Assembly: GCF_051535235.1 (NCBI RefSeq)
Contig: NZ_JBPPLZ010000003.1
Span: 124,001 to 188,000 of the forward strand
Direction of reading: 5' to 3'
DNA from: Nitrobacter sp051535235
Lineage (GTDB): Bacteria; Pseudomonadota; Alphaproteobacteria; Rhizobiales; Xanthobacteraceae
Length of the DNA: 64,000 bases
Numbering within the stretch: the stretch's first letter is position 1; every line of letters begins with the position of its first letter. Position numbers and translations under genes: made by a program. Below, piece by piece: positions 52,622 to 61,301 of the stretch. Under the pieces are notes generated by a model. The model ran no database searches. It was not told where the DNA came from and was given only the letters and a program-made list of their open reading frames with translations.

Positions 52622-53509
52622 ATGCGCGTCCGTTTCGATTGCTTTACCTTCCGTTTCTGGTCCGGCTCTCTGACGTTGGTCGTAGCAGCGCTGTGTTCGC
52701 CGCTACCTGGAAGCACAGCCCACGCCGCGGCCGGGACTTCGTTTCTACCCCATCAGGCGCTGTACGATCTGAGCCTTCTGAAGTCGCGCGGCGGCACGTC
52801 GCTGGACAGCGCACGCGGACGAATCCTGTACAAGTTTTCGGGAAATGCCTGCGAGGGCTACACATCTGATTTCAGGCAGGTCTCGGAAATGGACGGCGGG
52901 GAAGGACGGAGCACGCTCAGCGACCTGCAATCCACGAGTTGGGAGGATGCGGAGGGCAAGAGCTACCGGTTCAAGATCGTGACCCGCATGAACGACAGCG
53001 ATCAGAGCGAGGTTGACGGCCTCGCCGAACGGACCGGCGACAAGATTACCGTGAAGCTGACGCAACCGGTGGCCAAGACGTTCACGGTCGACGGCAAGGT
53101 CGTGTTTCCGACCGAACAGATCCAGCGCATCATCGCGGCCGCGAAGGAGGGCAAATCTCTGCTCGAGTTGACCGTGTATGACGGGTCCGACAACGGCGAG
53201 AAGGTCTACAACACGCTTTCGGTTATCGGCAAACCGATTCACGGCGACAAACCCGGATCGACGCCCGATCCGTCCACCACCAACGATCAGATGAAGAAGC
53301 TGACCCGGTGGCCCGTCACCGTCAGCTACTACGATCGCGACGCCAAAACCAACAGCGGCGAACAAACGCCGGTCTATGCGATGTCGTTCGAGCTGTTCGA
53401 GGACGGTGTGTCGCGGGCTCTGGTGCTCGACTACAACGACTTCGTGATTTCCGGGACTTTGGGCAAATTCGACGTCAGCGACGTCAGGAAAGCCAAACCC
53501 TGCAAGTAA
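52622..53509 (+). CDS. eipB: EipB (DUF1849) cell-envelope integrity protein
   Basis: A 295-residue periplasmic protein with a signal peptide (about 1-40, cleavage near AHA). The mature part begins LPHQALYDLSLLKSRGG, contains the two family cysteines (SGNACEGYTS and the extreme C-terminal AKPCK), which form a disulfide in Brucella EipB, and VTVSYYD and YAMSFELFEDGVSRALVLDYND. EipB folds as a spiral beta-sheet and supports envelope integrity in alphaproteobacteria. AGAGG precedes the ATG at 52622. Confidence 0.92.
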   Translation: MRVRFDCFTFRFWSGSLTLVVAALCSPLPGSTAHAAAGTSFLPHQALYDLSLLKSRGGTSLDSARGRILYKFSGNACEGYTSDFRQVSEMDGGEGRSTLSDLQSTSWEDAEGKSYRFKIVTRMNDSDQSEVDGLAERTGDKITVKLTQPVAKTFTVDGKVVFPTEQIQRIIAAAKEGKSLLELTVYDGSDNGEKVYNTLSVIGKPIHGDKPGSTPDPSTTNDQMKKLTRWPVTVSYYDRDAKTNSGEQTPVYAMSFELFEDGVSRALVLDYNDFVISGTLGKFDVSDVRKAKPCK

Positions 53510-53551
53510 CGTCGGCGGAAAAAGCAAATCTAGCCAACGATCTGCGCGCTT

Positions 53552-54841
53552 CTATTGACGCGGTTTCTCGGGACCGTCGTAGGCTATGCCCCGGATGACG
53601 GCCGTGCTTCCGTACTTTCTGCGCAGATCGTCCATCGCCCGCTCGGCATGAGCCGAGCGGCGATCCAGCATATCGATGTCATCGGCCCGCGACCCCGGCC
53701 GCAGCGCGCTGACGCCCGCTCCCATCAGGCGGAAGGCGGTGCCGTCGATTTCCTTTGCTAGCATTTCGCGGCAGGTCGCGAATATCTTCGACGCGAGTTG
53801 GGTCGGAATGGAGACCGATTGCGAACGGGTCCGTGGCCGGAAGTCGGCGGTCTTGAGCTTCAGCGTGATCGTCGATCCCGCCAGTCCGCTTGTCTTGAGC
53901 CGCGACGATACTTTCTCCGACAGCCGCCAGAGGATTCGTTCGAGCGTGGCGAAATCGCGGATGTCGGTTTCGAACGTTGTCTCGCTGGAGATGGTCTTGG
54001 CGCCGCGGTCCGCGATCACCCGCCGGTCGTCGATGCCGCGCGCCAGCCGCCACAATCGGCGGCCCTCGGTCGGAAATTGCTTCATCATGTCGATCTCGTC
54101 GGCGCGCTGCAGATCGCCGATGGTACAAAAGCCGCGCTGCGACAGCCGTTCCTGGGTGGCCGGGCCAACGCCGAAAATGAATCCGACCGGCTTGTCCGCA
54201 AGCATGATGCGCGCCTCGTCCTGGCCCAGCACCGCGAAACCTCGCGGCTTGTCGAGATCCGAGGCGATCTTGGCAAGAAACTTGTTGCTGGACAGTCCGA
54301 TCGACACTGTGATGCCGATGTTGCGTTCGACGTCGCCCGCAAACATTGCGAGCACCTTGGCGGGTATCATGCCGTGGACGCGCTGGGTGCCGCCGAGATC
54401 GAGGAAGGCCTCGTCGATCGACAGCGGCTCCACCAGCGGCGTCAGCGCCTGCATGGTGTGACGTACTTCGCGGCCTAGCCGGACATATTTCGCCATGTCC
54501 GGCGGAACGACGACGGCCGAGGGACAGAGCGCGAGGGCCTTGAACATCGGCATGGCGGACCGCACGCCGTACGTCCGGGCGATGTAGCAGGCGGTCAACA
54601 CCACGCCGCGCCTGCCGCCGCCGATGATGACAGGTTTGTCCGCCAGCGCCGGATTGTCGTGCTTCTCGACCGTGGCGTAGAATGCGTCGCAATCGATATG
54701 GGCGAGCGCCAGTGCCGGCAGCGTAGGGTGGCGCACCAGCCGGGGCGAGCCGCATGCGCTGCAACGGATCGCCGAAAAGTCGAGGTCGCCGAAGCAATCC
54801 CGGCAGAAGCACAATGGACCGTCCGGCGGCCCCTCGGTCAC
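53552..54841 (-). CDS. dinB: DNA polymerase IV (DinB, Y-family) with N-terminal zinc-ribbon-like extension
   Basis: A 429-residue translesion polymerase. Catalytic carboxylates are Asp50 (LAHIDCDAFYA) and Asp143/Glu144 (PLSIDEAFLD). A helix-hairpin-helix region (FGVGPATQERLSQRGFCTIGDL) and little-finger domain (SETTFETDIRDFATLERILWRLSEKV) follow. The first 35 residues carry CFCRDC and CSAC, a putative zinc ribbon absent from the Escherichia coli enzyme. The gene overlaps the upstream DUF3572 gene by 4 bp (ATGA), showing coupling. Confidence 0.93.
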   Translation of the reverse strand: MTEGPPDGPLCFCRDCFGDLDFSAIRCSACGSPRLVRHPTLPALALAHIDCDAFYATVEKHDNPALADKPVIIGGGRRGVVLTACYIARTYGVRSAMPMFKALALCPSAVVVPPDMAKYVRLGREVRHTMQALTPLVEPLSIDEAFLDLGGTQRVHGMIPAKVLAMFAGDVERNIGITVSIGLSSNKFLAKIASDLDKPRGFAVLGQDEARIMLADKPVGFIFGVGPATQERLSQRGFCTIGDLQRADEIDMMKQFPTEGRRLWRLARGIDDRRVIADRGAKTISSETTFETDIRDFATLERILWRLSEKVSSRLKTSGLAGSTITLKLKTADFRPRTRSQSVSIPTQLASKIFATCREMLAKEIDGTAFRLMGAGVSALRPGSRADDIDMLDRRSAHAERAMDDLRRKYGSTAVIRGIAYDGPEKPRQ

Positions 54842-55137
54842 GGGGTCTCGCGCTCCGGAAGAGAATCGCCGAGCGCCATCCTGGCGGCGGCGATGGTGGT
54901 CGGATGATGTCCGGAGGATTCCGAAAAAGCGCTGACGGTGGCGTCGTCCCGCAGCACGAAATCGAGCACGCCGGTAAGAAAGTGAGGATCGGAGGCGGAA
55001 GCGCGCAGGGTTTCCGGGCCGATCCCGGTTTCCGACAGGAACCGGCCAAGCCGTTCACCGTCCTCCGCGATAAAAGAAAGCGCCTGAATCGCCACCATTT
55101 CAGCTACTTCGCGCGGATTATGCACACGCTTTGTCAT
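54838..55137 (-). CDS. DUF3572 family protein
   Basis: A 99-residue soluble helical protein: AEMVAIQALSFIAEDGERLGRFLSETGIGPETLRA, DPHFLTGVLDFVLRDDATVSAFSESSGHHP and AARMALGD. This is the DUF3572 pattern, restricted to alphaproteobacteria and of unknown function. The 4-bp overlap with dinB suggests joint expression. It is divergent from divK across about 230 bp. Confidence 0.88.
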   Translation of the reverse strand: MTKRVHNPREVAEMVAIQALSFIAEDGERLGRFLSETGIGPETLRASASDPHFLTGVLDFVLRDDATVSAFSESSGHHPTTIAAARMALGDSLPERETP

Positions 55138-55369
55138 CGCGGGTGTTTGCCTTTCCGTAATATATCGCTTCTACTTTGGGACCATCATGCCCGAGTCCGG
55201 GAAACGTGTTCAAGCAAGTGCTAATCCGCTCGCAAAAAGACGGGCATTCGCCTTAACGGCTTTGGAGCGAATTCTAGTGCAAATCTAAATCCAGTTTGCG
55301 GACAAGTTTTGCGATGCTTGTGCATGTTTCGCTCACCAAGGTGGGTGGGTGTATCGACTGGAGGTCAGG

Positions 55370-55735
55370 GTGGCCAAGACGGTCCTGATCGTGGAAGACA
55401 ACGAGCTCAACATGAAGCTCTTCCGCGATCTGTTGGAGGCTCACGGTTACCAGACGTCTGGGACCAGCAATGGCTTCGAGGCGCTTGATCTGGTCCGCAG
55501 GCTTCGCCCCGACCTCGTTCTCATGGATATTCAGTTGCCGCAGGTCTCCGGCCTCGATGTCACGCGCTGGATCAAGGACGATCCCGAACTGCGTGCGATT
55601 CCGGTGGTGGCGGTGACGGCATTCGCGATGAAGGGCGACGAAGAGCGCATCCGCGAGGGCGGTTGCGAAGCCTATTTGTCCAAGCCGATTTCTGTCGGCA
55701 AGTTCATCGAGACCGTTCGACGGTTCGTGGGTTGA
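55370..55735 (+). CDS. divK: Single-domain response regulator DivK
   Basis: A 121-residue CheY-like receiver. The start is the GTG at 55370, preceded by GGAGG (55360-55364) at 5 nt; the frame opens at 55349. Acidic pocket Glu9-Asp10 (VLIVEDNELNMKLF), phospho-acceptor Asp53 (LVLMDIQLP), Thr (AVTAFAMKG) and Lys (LSKPISVGK) are all present and match Caulobacter DivK. It is phosphorylated by the DivJ/PleC-type kinases and controls polarity and CtrA. pleD follows 10 bp downstream in an operon. Confidence 0.96.
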   Translation: MAKTVLIVEDNELNMKLFRDLLEAHGYQTSGTSNGFEALDLVRRLRPDLVLMDIQLPQVSGLDVTRWIKDDPELRAIPVVAVTAFAMKGDEERIREGGCEAYLSKPISVGKFIETVRRFVG

Positions 55736-55745
55736 GGAGACAGCG

Positions 55746-57119
55746 GTGTCCGCGCGTGTTTTGGTCGTCGACGATATTCCCGCCAACGTCAAACTGCTGG
55801 AAGCACGCTTGTCGGCCGAGTACTTCGACGTCGTGACGGCCTCAAGCGGCGCGCAGGCGCTTGAGATCTGCGCGCGCGCGAAGTGCGATATCGTCCTGCT
55901 CGACGTGATGATGCCGGACATGGACGGCTTTGAGGTCTGCCGCCGGCTGAAGACCAGCCCGGCGACCCATTTCGTTCCCGTGGTGATGATCACGGCGCTG
56001 GACAGCCCCTCCGATCGTGTGCGCGGCCTCGAGGCTGGCGCAGATGACTTCCTGACCAAGCCGGCGCCGGATGTGGTGCTGATCGCGCGCGTGCGCTCGC
56101 TGACGCGCCTGAAAATGATGACCGACGAGTTGCGCTTGCGCGCGGCGACGTCGCTCGAAATCGGCATGCAGGCGCCGGAGCGCGATGCGGTTGCCGATGC
56201 CGGGAAGGGCGGTCGCATCCTGCTGGTGGACGACCGCGCCTCGTCGTACGAGCGGCTGGCGGCGGTGTTGAGCACCGAACATACCGTCGATGTCGAAACC
56301 GATCCGTCCGAGGCGCTGTTTCACGCCGCCGAAAACAATTACGATCTTCTCATCGTGTCGCTCGGGTTGGAAAACTTCGACGGCTTGCGGTTGTGCAGCC
56401 AGGCACGCTCACTGGAGCGCACGCGGCACGTTCCGATCCTTGCCATCGCCGACGCCAACAGCAATGCGCGATTGCTTCGTGGTCTCGAGATCGGCGTCAA
56501 CGATTATCTGCTGCGGCCGGTCGACAAGAACGAGTTGCTCGCTCGCGCCCGCACCCAGATCCGCCGCCGCCGTTATACCGATCACCTGCGCGACAACGTG
56601 CAGAACTCGATCGAAATGGCGGTGACCGACGGGCTGACCGGCTTGCACAACCGCCGTTACATGGAAAGCCATCTGGTCACTCTGGCCGAGCAGGCCGCGA
56701 TGCGCGGCAAGCCGCTGGCGCTGATGATGCTCGACATCGACTTCTTCAAGTCGATCAACGACAACTATGGCCACGACGCTGGCGACGATGTTCTGCGCGA
56801 ATTCGCGGTGCGGGTCCGCAAATCCATTCGTGGCATCGATCTCGCCTGCCGCTATGGCGGCGAGGAGTTCGTAATCGTGATGCCGGAAACCGACCTGAAA
56901 GTCGCCGGCATCGTGGCCGAGCGGCTGCGACGCTCGATCGCCGGCGAACCGTTCGCCGTTCACAACGGTGCGAAGCGGATCGAGGTGACGATCTCGATCG
57001 GACTGTCGATCCTGGAGCGCAAGGGCGAGCCCGTCGCGGACGTTCTCAAGCGGGCCGACGTCGCGCTCTATCGCGCCAAGCACGACGGCCGAAACCGCGT
57101 CGTCGCGGAGGCGGCGTGA
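55746..57119 (+). CDS. pleD: PleD: REC-REC-GGDEF diguanylate cyclase response regulator
   Basis: A 457-residue protein with domains in order: receiver 1 (phospho-acceptor Asp53 in VLLDVMMPDMDG), receiver 2 (about 155-275, where the acceptor position reads LLIVSLGLENFDG, so it is an adaptor), and GGDEF (about 290-457) with active site RYGGEEF and the inhibitory I-site RGID five residues before it. It makes c-di-GMP from two GTP after phosphorylation and dimerisation. In this window it is a candidate source of the signal that in other bacteria stops LapG from cleaving adhesins. Confidence 0.97.
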   Translation: MSARVLVVDDIPANVKLLEARLSAEYFDVVTASSGAQALEICARAKCDIVLLDVMMPDMDGFEVCRRLKTSPATHFVPVVMITALDSPSDRVRGLEAGADDFLTKPAPDVVLIARVRSLTRLKMMTDELRLRAATSLEIGMQAPERDAVADAGKGGRILLVDDRASSYERLAAVLSTEHTVDVETDPSEALFHAAENNYDLLIVSLGLENFDGLRLCSQARSLERTRHVPILAIADANSNARLLRGLEIGVNDYLLRPVDKNELLARARTQIRRRRYTDHLRDNVQNSIEMAVTDGLTGLHNRRYMESHLVTLAEQAAMRGKPLALMMLDIDFFKSINDNYGHDAGDDVLREFAVRVRKSIRGIDLACRYGGEEFVIVMPETDLKVAGIVAERLRRSIAGEPFAVHNGAKRIEVTISIGLSILERKGEPVADVLKRADVALYRAKHDGRNRVVAEAA

Positions 57120-57154
57120 CGCCGCCGCAGGTCTCTCGCAAAATAAAAGGTTCT

Positions 57155-57185
57155 GGCAAAATAAAACGGGGCCACAAGGCTCCGT
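57155..57185 (-). terminator. Intrinsic terminator of rpmG
   Basis: On the minus strand ACGGAGCC, a TTGT loop and GGCCCCGT (one G-U pair) is followed by TTTTATTTT, 36 nt past the rpmG stop. Confidence 0.75.
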
Positions 57186-57221
57186 TCGATTCACCGCCGA
57201 CGAAGCGCCGCTACTTGATGT

Positions 57222-57389
57222 TCACTTGATCTTGGCCTCGCGGAATTCGACGTGCTTGCGCGCCACCGGATCGTACTTTTTCTTGACCATCTTGTCGGTC
57301 ATGGTGCGCGAGTTCTTCTTGGCGACGTAGTAGAAGCCGGTGTCGGCGCTGGAAACCAGCTTGACCTTGATGGTGACCGCCTTGGCCAT
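57222..57389 (-). CDS. rpmG: 50S ribosomal protein L33
   Basis: A 55-residue L33 (start MAKAVTIKVKLVSSADTGFY, then YYVAKKNSRTM and KKYDPVARKHVEFREAKIK). This is the Cys-less form, which does not bind zinc. AAGGAT precedes the ATG at 57389. It is monocistronic with its own terminator. Confidence 0.97.
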   Translation of the reverse strand: MAKAVTIKVKLVSSADTGFYYVAKKNSRTMTDKMVKKKYDPVARKHVEFREAKIK

Positions 57390-57596
57390 GTGCAATCCTT
57401 CGATGTCGGGAATTCGAAAAAGCCGGCCCGGCGTCAGGCCCGCGTTGGCCGGCAAACTAGCCGCGAAACGCCCAAAGTCAAGGATTTCGAGGCTGTCGAC
57501 GGCTTGAAATCGGGTTGTTTCCCGCAAAATGACCATTTTCCCGGCTGGCCGCCGCAAGGAGCGGTCGCGCGCCGGCGGCATCGCGGAAATGATGAT

Positions 57597-58361
57597 TCAA
57601 GCCGTGCCCGGCAAAATATCCCGTTGCATCCTGCCGCCGCAGAAATGGAAGAACGGCACGTCGGCATCGTGACGCAGCGGACCGGCGGCAAGACGTCTTT
57701 CGAGTTCGCCGAGCACGCTTCGGGTGATGGAATGAAGGCCGGCGATAGGTTTTGCATCCATCTCGACCCAGACAAGTTCGACCAGTTCGGCGTCGGCGTG
57801 GACCACGCCCTCGACGCGATGGGCGATGGCGGACGCATCCGCGCTGAAGAAGCGGGTATCGAAACGGCGCACGCAACCGGGCGGGGTGATGGCGCGCGCG
57901 ATCAGGTAGAGGTTTGAGGGATCCGGCAGCAGTCCGGCGTCGCTGAACGGTTGCCACGCTCCGGTCAGTCTTGCGGGGGCGTCCGCGGTCTTGCGACCGA
58001 GGCAAAGCCCAGTTTCCTCGCAAACCTCGCGGATCGCGGCGAGTGCAAGCGAGCGGGCGCGCGACGATTGAATTTTCGGACTGCCCTTGAGCAGGTTGGC
58101 TTCGAGTTCTTTCGGGATCGGCGCGGCGACAGGCACCCTGTTGTCGGTCTTTTCGACGCTGCCGCCGGGGAAGACGAACTTGCCCGGCATGAAGACCACA
58201 TTGTCATGGCGCTTGCCGAGCAGCACCCTCGGTGTGGCCGTGCCGCGGTCGATCAGGATCAGCGTGGCGGCGTCCTTCGGCCGGCGATAGGGGTGACGGC
58301 TCGTGGCGTGGATTTGACGTTCGCTACCCAACTCCCCACGGGTTCGTGATGCGAACGTCAA
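57597..58361 (-). CDS. NUDIX hydrolase (NUDT19/RNase-like alpha-proteobacterial type)
   Basis: About 254 residues. PKDAATLILIDR and LLGKRHDNVVFMPGKFVFPGGSVEK start the fold. The Nudix box is interrupted by a 40-residue insertion and resumes as ALAAIREVCEETGL with REVCEE binding metal, as in NUDT19/NUDT8-type CoA or NADH diphosphatases. The substrate is unknown. The apparent start is a TTG at 58361 with GGAG 8 nt upstream, but it lies inside a 14-bp inverted repeat and the first 25 residues may not be native. The true start is uncertain. Confidence 0.82.
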   Translation of the reverse strand: MTFASRTRGELGSERQIHATSRHPYRRPKDAATLILIDRGTATPRVLLGKRHDNVVFMPGKFVFPGGSVEKTDNRVPVAAPIPKELEANLLKGSPKIQSSRARSLALAAIREVCEETGLCLGRKTADAPARLTGAWQPFSDAGLLPDPSNLYLIARAITPPGCVRRFDTRFFSADASAIAHRVEGVVHADAELVELVWVEMDAKPIAGLHSITRSVLGELERRLAAGPLRHDADVPFFHFCGGRMQRDILPGTA

Positions 58362-58364
58362 ATC
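58311..58364. repeat. Perfect 14-bp inverted repeat spanning the Nudix gene start
   Basis: GATTTGACGTTCGC (58311-58324) and GCGAACGTCAAATC (58351-58364) are exact complements separated by 26 nt. A partial direct copy of the right arm (ATGCGAATGTCAGAATC) follows near 58394. It looks like an extragenic palindromic element that has supplied the start of the gene. Confidence 0.75.
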
Positions 58365-58491
58365 CAGAACTCCACTGGAAACCTATATTTGCTATGCGAA
58401 TGTCAGAATCGGACCACTTGCTTGTTGGGCAGGTGCTCCGGTCTCGCGCATGTCGGAACGGACGACTCGATGATCCGGCCGAACTGCCGGA

Positions 58492-58935
58492 TCAAACGTG
58501 GTCGTCGACGAAATTCTCGTCAAAACCATGCATGCGGAGAGCCCACTGGAGACCGACAACCCCGCCCTTGATCGGCTGAATCAGCCATAGCGCCAGGAGC
58601 AGCGTCATCGGCAGATAGATCGCCCACTGCAGCATGAGCGGCGGTGCGAACTCCTTCTCGATCATCAGGGCCATCGGCACCACGATGTGGCCGACGACGA
58701 CGATGACGAGGTAGGCCGGAAGGTCATCGGCGCGGTGCGGCGTAAAATCCAGTCCGCATTCGGAACACTTGTCAGCGGTTTTCAGGAAAGAGCGAAAGAG
58801 CTTGCCTTCGCCGCATCTCGGGCAGCGGCAGAAAAGGCCGCGTCTCACCGCGGCCCAGGCGTTGCGCTTCTCGCCAATCGCGGATTCGCGGGTCCAGACT
58901 TTGGTGGTCGCGGTATCGGGCCGAGGCGCAGTCAT
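58492..58935 (-). CDS. DUF983 family membrane protein
   Basis: A 147-residue protein with a zinc-ribbon-like N-terminus (CRCPRCGEGKLF, then CSECGLDF) followed by two hydrophobic helices (YLVIVVVGHIVVPMALMI and WAIYLPMTLLLALWLI) and KGGVVGLQWALRMHG. DUF983 proteins are widespread in alphaproteobacteria, sometimes near cytochrome oxidase genes, without a proven role. It overlaps the rnr stop by 4 bp (ATGA), so it is the last gene of the topA-rnr operon. Confidence 0.9.
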   Translation of the reverse strand: MTAPRPDTATTKVWTRESAIGEKRNAWAAVRRGLFCRCPRCGEGKLFRSFLKTADKCSECGLDFTPHRADDLPAYLVIVVVGHIVVPMALMIEKEFAPPLMLQWAIYLPMTLLLALWLIQPIKGGVVGLQWALRMHGFDENFVDDHV

Positions 58936-61301
58936 GATTTGCCCTTCTTCGGTTTGCCGGTCTTGCTCTTGCCCGGCTTGCGCGATGTCTTGCGCGGTTT
59001 GCGGCCCGGATGAGCCTTCGAATGGATTTTGGGATGTCGCGCGCTTTGCGAACCGCGCGTCCCCTTCCTGTTTCGTGCCTCGCGCTGGCGAGAATCGCGT
59101 GACCCGGAATGTCCTCCGGACAGGAGTTCAAAACGGAGAGCACCTGCCAAGGGTACAGCTTCTACCAGACGAACCTCCACCACGTCACCCAGCTTGTGCA
59201 TGGAACCGCTCCGCGAGCCGACCAGCGCATAGCGGCTCTCGTCGTAGTTGAAATATTCCGTACCCAGGGTCCTGATCGGGATCAGCCCGTCGGCGCCGCT
59301 ATCGGTCAGCTTCACGAACAGCCCTGCGCGGGTCACCCCTGAAATCCGGCCCTCGAAGATATTTCCGATGCGGTCGGCGAGAAAATGCGCGATCAGGCGG
59401 TCGGAGGTCTCGCGTTCCGCCTTCATGGCGCGGCGCTCGGTGACGGAAATCTGCGCGGCGACCTCCGCCAGCGTCTCGGCAGTCTCGGTCGCAGGCAAGG
59501 CGCCTTCGCCGAGACCGAGCGCCCGGATCAGGGCGCGGTGCACGATCAGGTCCGCGTATCGCCTGATCGGGGAGGTGAAATGCGCGTAGCGGCGCAGGTT
59601 GAGGCCGAAGTGGCCGTAGTTCTCGGCGGAATATTCGGCCTGCGCCTGCGAGCGAAGCACGACCTCGTTCACCAGCGATTCGGAGTCGTGGCCCCTGACG
59701 TGATCGAGCACGCGATTGAACAGTTCGGGTCTCAGCGCGCCGCTCTTGGCAAACGATATGTCCAGCGTCCTCAGGAATTCGCGAAGGTTGTGAACTTTCT
59801 CCACCGTCGGCTCGTCATGGACGCGATAGATCAGCGGCAGGTCTTTCTTCTCCAGCGTTTCGGCGGCGGCGACGTTGGCGAGGATCATGAATTCCTCGAT
59901 AAGCCGGTGCGCGTCGAGCCGCTCCGGCACGATAACGCGGTCAACCGTACCGTCCTGGTTCAGCAGGATCTTGCGCTCCGGCAGTTCGAGATCGAGGGGA
60001 TCGCGCTCATCGCGCGCGCGTTTCACCAGCGCGTAGGCCGCATAAAGCGGCTTCAGGATCGGCGCGAGCAGGGGGCCGGTGACGTCGTCGGGGTTGCCGT
60101 CGATCGCGGCCTGCGCCTGCGCGTAATTCAGCTTCGCGGCCGAGCGCATCAGGATGCGATGGAATGTGTGCGAGCGCTTGCTGCCGTCGGAGCCGATCAC
60201 CAGCCGTACGGCGAGAGCCCCGCGCGCCTGCCCCGGCACCAGCGAGCAGAGATCGTTGGAGATGCGCTCCGGCAGCATCGGCACCACGCGATCGGGGAAA
60301 TAGACCGAATTGCCGCGCTTTAGCGCGTCATGATCCAGCGCCGATTCAGGCCGCACGTAATAGGCGACGTCGGCGATGGCCACAGTGACGACAGCGCCGC
60401 CCTTGTTGTTCGGATCCTCGTCGGGCGCGGCATGAACCGCATCGTCGTGATCCTTGGCATCTGGCGGATCGATGGTCACGAGCGGTAGCGCGCGCCAGTC
60501 TTCGCGGCCGTGAAGGGTCGCGGGCTTCGCAGTCTCCGCTTCGCGCAAGGCGGCCGGCGCAAAGACTTGCGGAATGTCATGCGCGTGGATCGCGATCAGG
60601 CTGACGGCTTTTTCGGTCGCGAGCGAGCCGAGCCGCTCCTTCACCTTGCCTGACGCAGGACCGAAGTCGCGGGTGCGTACAAGTTCGACGCTGACGAGAT
60701 CGCCGTCCTCCGCACCGGCGCTGTCGGCCTTCGCGATGTTCAATTCACGGCCGGCCTGCTTCTTGTCGACCGGCACCAGGCGACCGCCGCCCTGCGGCAG
60801 GACGCGGTAGATGCCGAGGATGCGCGAGCGGGTATGCTCGATGACCTTGATGACGCGGGCGCGATAAGGCGTGGCGTCGTCGGGCTCCGTCGCCTCAATG
60901 CGCAGCAGCGCGCGGTCGCCGATGCCCGCCGCGGTGCCGGGCTTCGCGCGGCGCGGCACGTGAATGCGGATTTTCGGCGGGGGGCCTGCTTCCTCGTCCC
61001 ACTCGGTCGGCGTCGCCAGCAGTTCGCCGTCGCTGTCGCGGCCGGTGATATCGGCCATCAGCGTCGGCGGCAGCGTTTCCGCCTGACGCAGCTTGCGGCC
61101 TCGCTTGACGATCGTGCCATCGTCCGCGAGATCGCGCAGGATTTTCTTCAGTTCGATGCGATCCGCGTTTTTCAAGCCGAACGCGCGGGCGATCTCGCGT
61201 GTGCCGGTTTGTCCGGGATGCGTGCGGATGAAGGCGACGATGGTCTCGCGGTCCGGGAAACGCCTGTCGCGCGGTTTGTTCACTTTAGCCGTTGCCAGCA
61301 C
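58932..61301 (-). CDS. rnr: Ribonuclease R
   Basis: A 789-residue 3'-5' exoribonuclease. Order: N-terminal winged helix (RETIVAFIRTHPGQTGTREIARAFGL), cold-shock domains (about 80-220), the RNB catalytic domain (about 260-590) with the metal-binding aspartates in TIDPPDAKDHDDAV, an S1 domain (about 640-720; FEGRISGVTRAGLFVKL), and a Lys/Arg-rich tail. It degrades structured RNA. GTG starts at 61301 or 61283 are possible: the first overlaps topA by 17 nt and has an AAGAAG just upstream; the second starts 1 nt after the topA stop. Confidence 0.95.
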   Translation of the reverse strand: MLATAKVNKPRDRRFPDRETIVAFIRTHPGQTGTREIARAFGLKNADRIELKKILRDLADDGTIVKRGRKLRQAETLPPTLMADITGRDSDGELLATPTEWDEEAGPPPKIRIHVPRRAKPGTAAGIGDRALLRIEATEPDDATPYRARVIKVIEHTRSRILGIYRVLPQGGGRLVPVDKKQAGRELNIAKADSAGAEDGDLVSVELVRTRDFGPASGKVKERLGSLATEKAVSLIAIHAHDIPQVFAPAALREAETAKPATLHGREDWRALPLVTIDPPDAKDHDDAVHAAPDEDPNNKGGAVVTVAIADVAYYVRPESALDHDALKRGNSVYFPDRVVPMLPERISNDLCSLVPGQARGALAVRLVIGSDGSKRSHTFHRILMRSAAKLNYAQAQAAIDGNPDDVTGPLLAPILKPLYAAYALVKRARDERDPLDLELPERKILLNQDGTVDRVIVPERLDAHRLIEEFMILANVAAAETLEKKDLPLIYRVHDEPTVEKVHNLREFLRTLDISFAKSGALRPELFNRVLDHVRGHDSESLVNEVVLRSQAQAEYSAENYGHFGLNLRRYAHFTSPIRRYADLIVHRALIRALGLGEGALPATETAETLAEVAAQISVTERRAMKAERETSDRLIAHFLADRIGNIFEGRISGVTRAGLFVKLTDSGADGLIPIRTLGTEYFNYDESRYALVGSRSGSMHKLGDVVEVRLVEAVPLAGALRFELLSGGHSGSRDSRQREARNRKGTRGSQSARHPKIHSKAHPGRKPRKTSRKPGKSKTGKPKKGKS

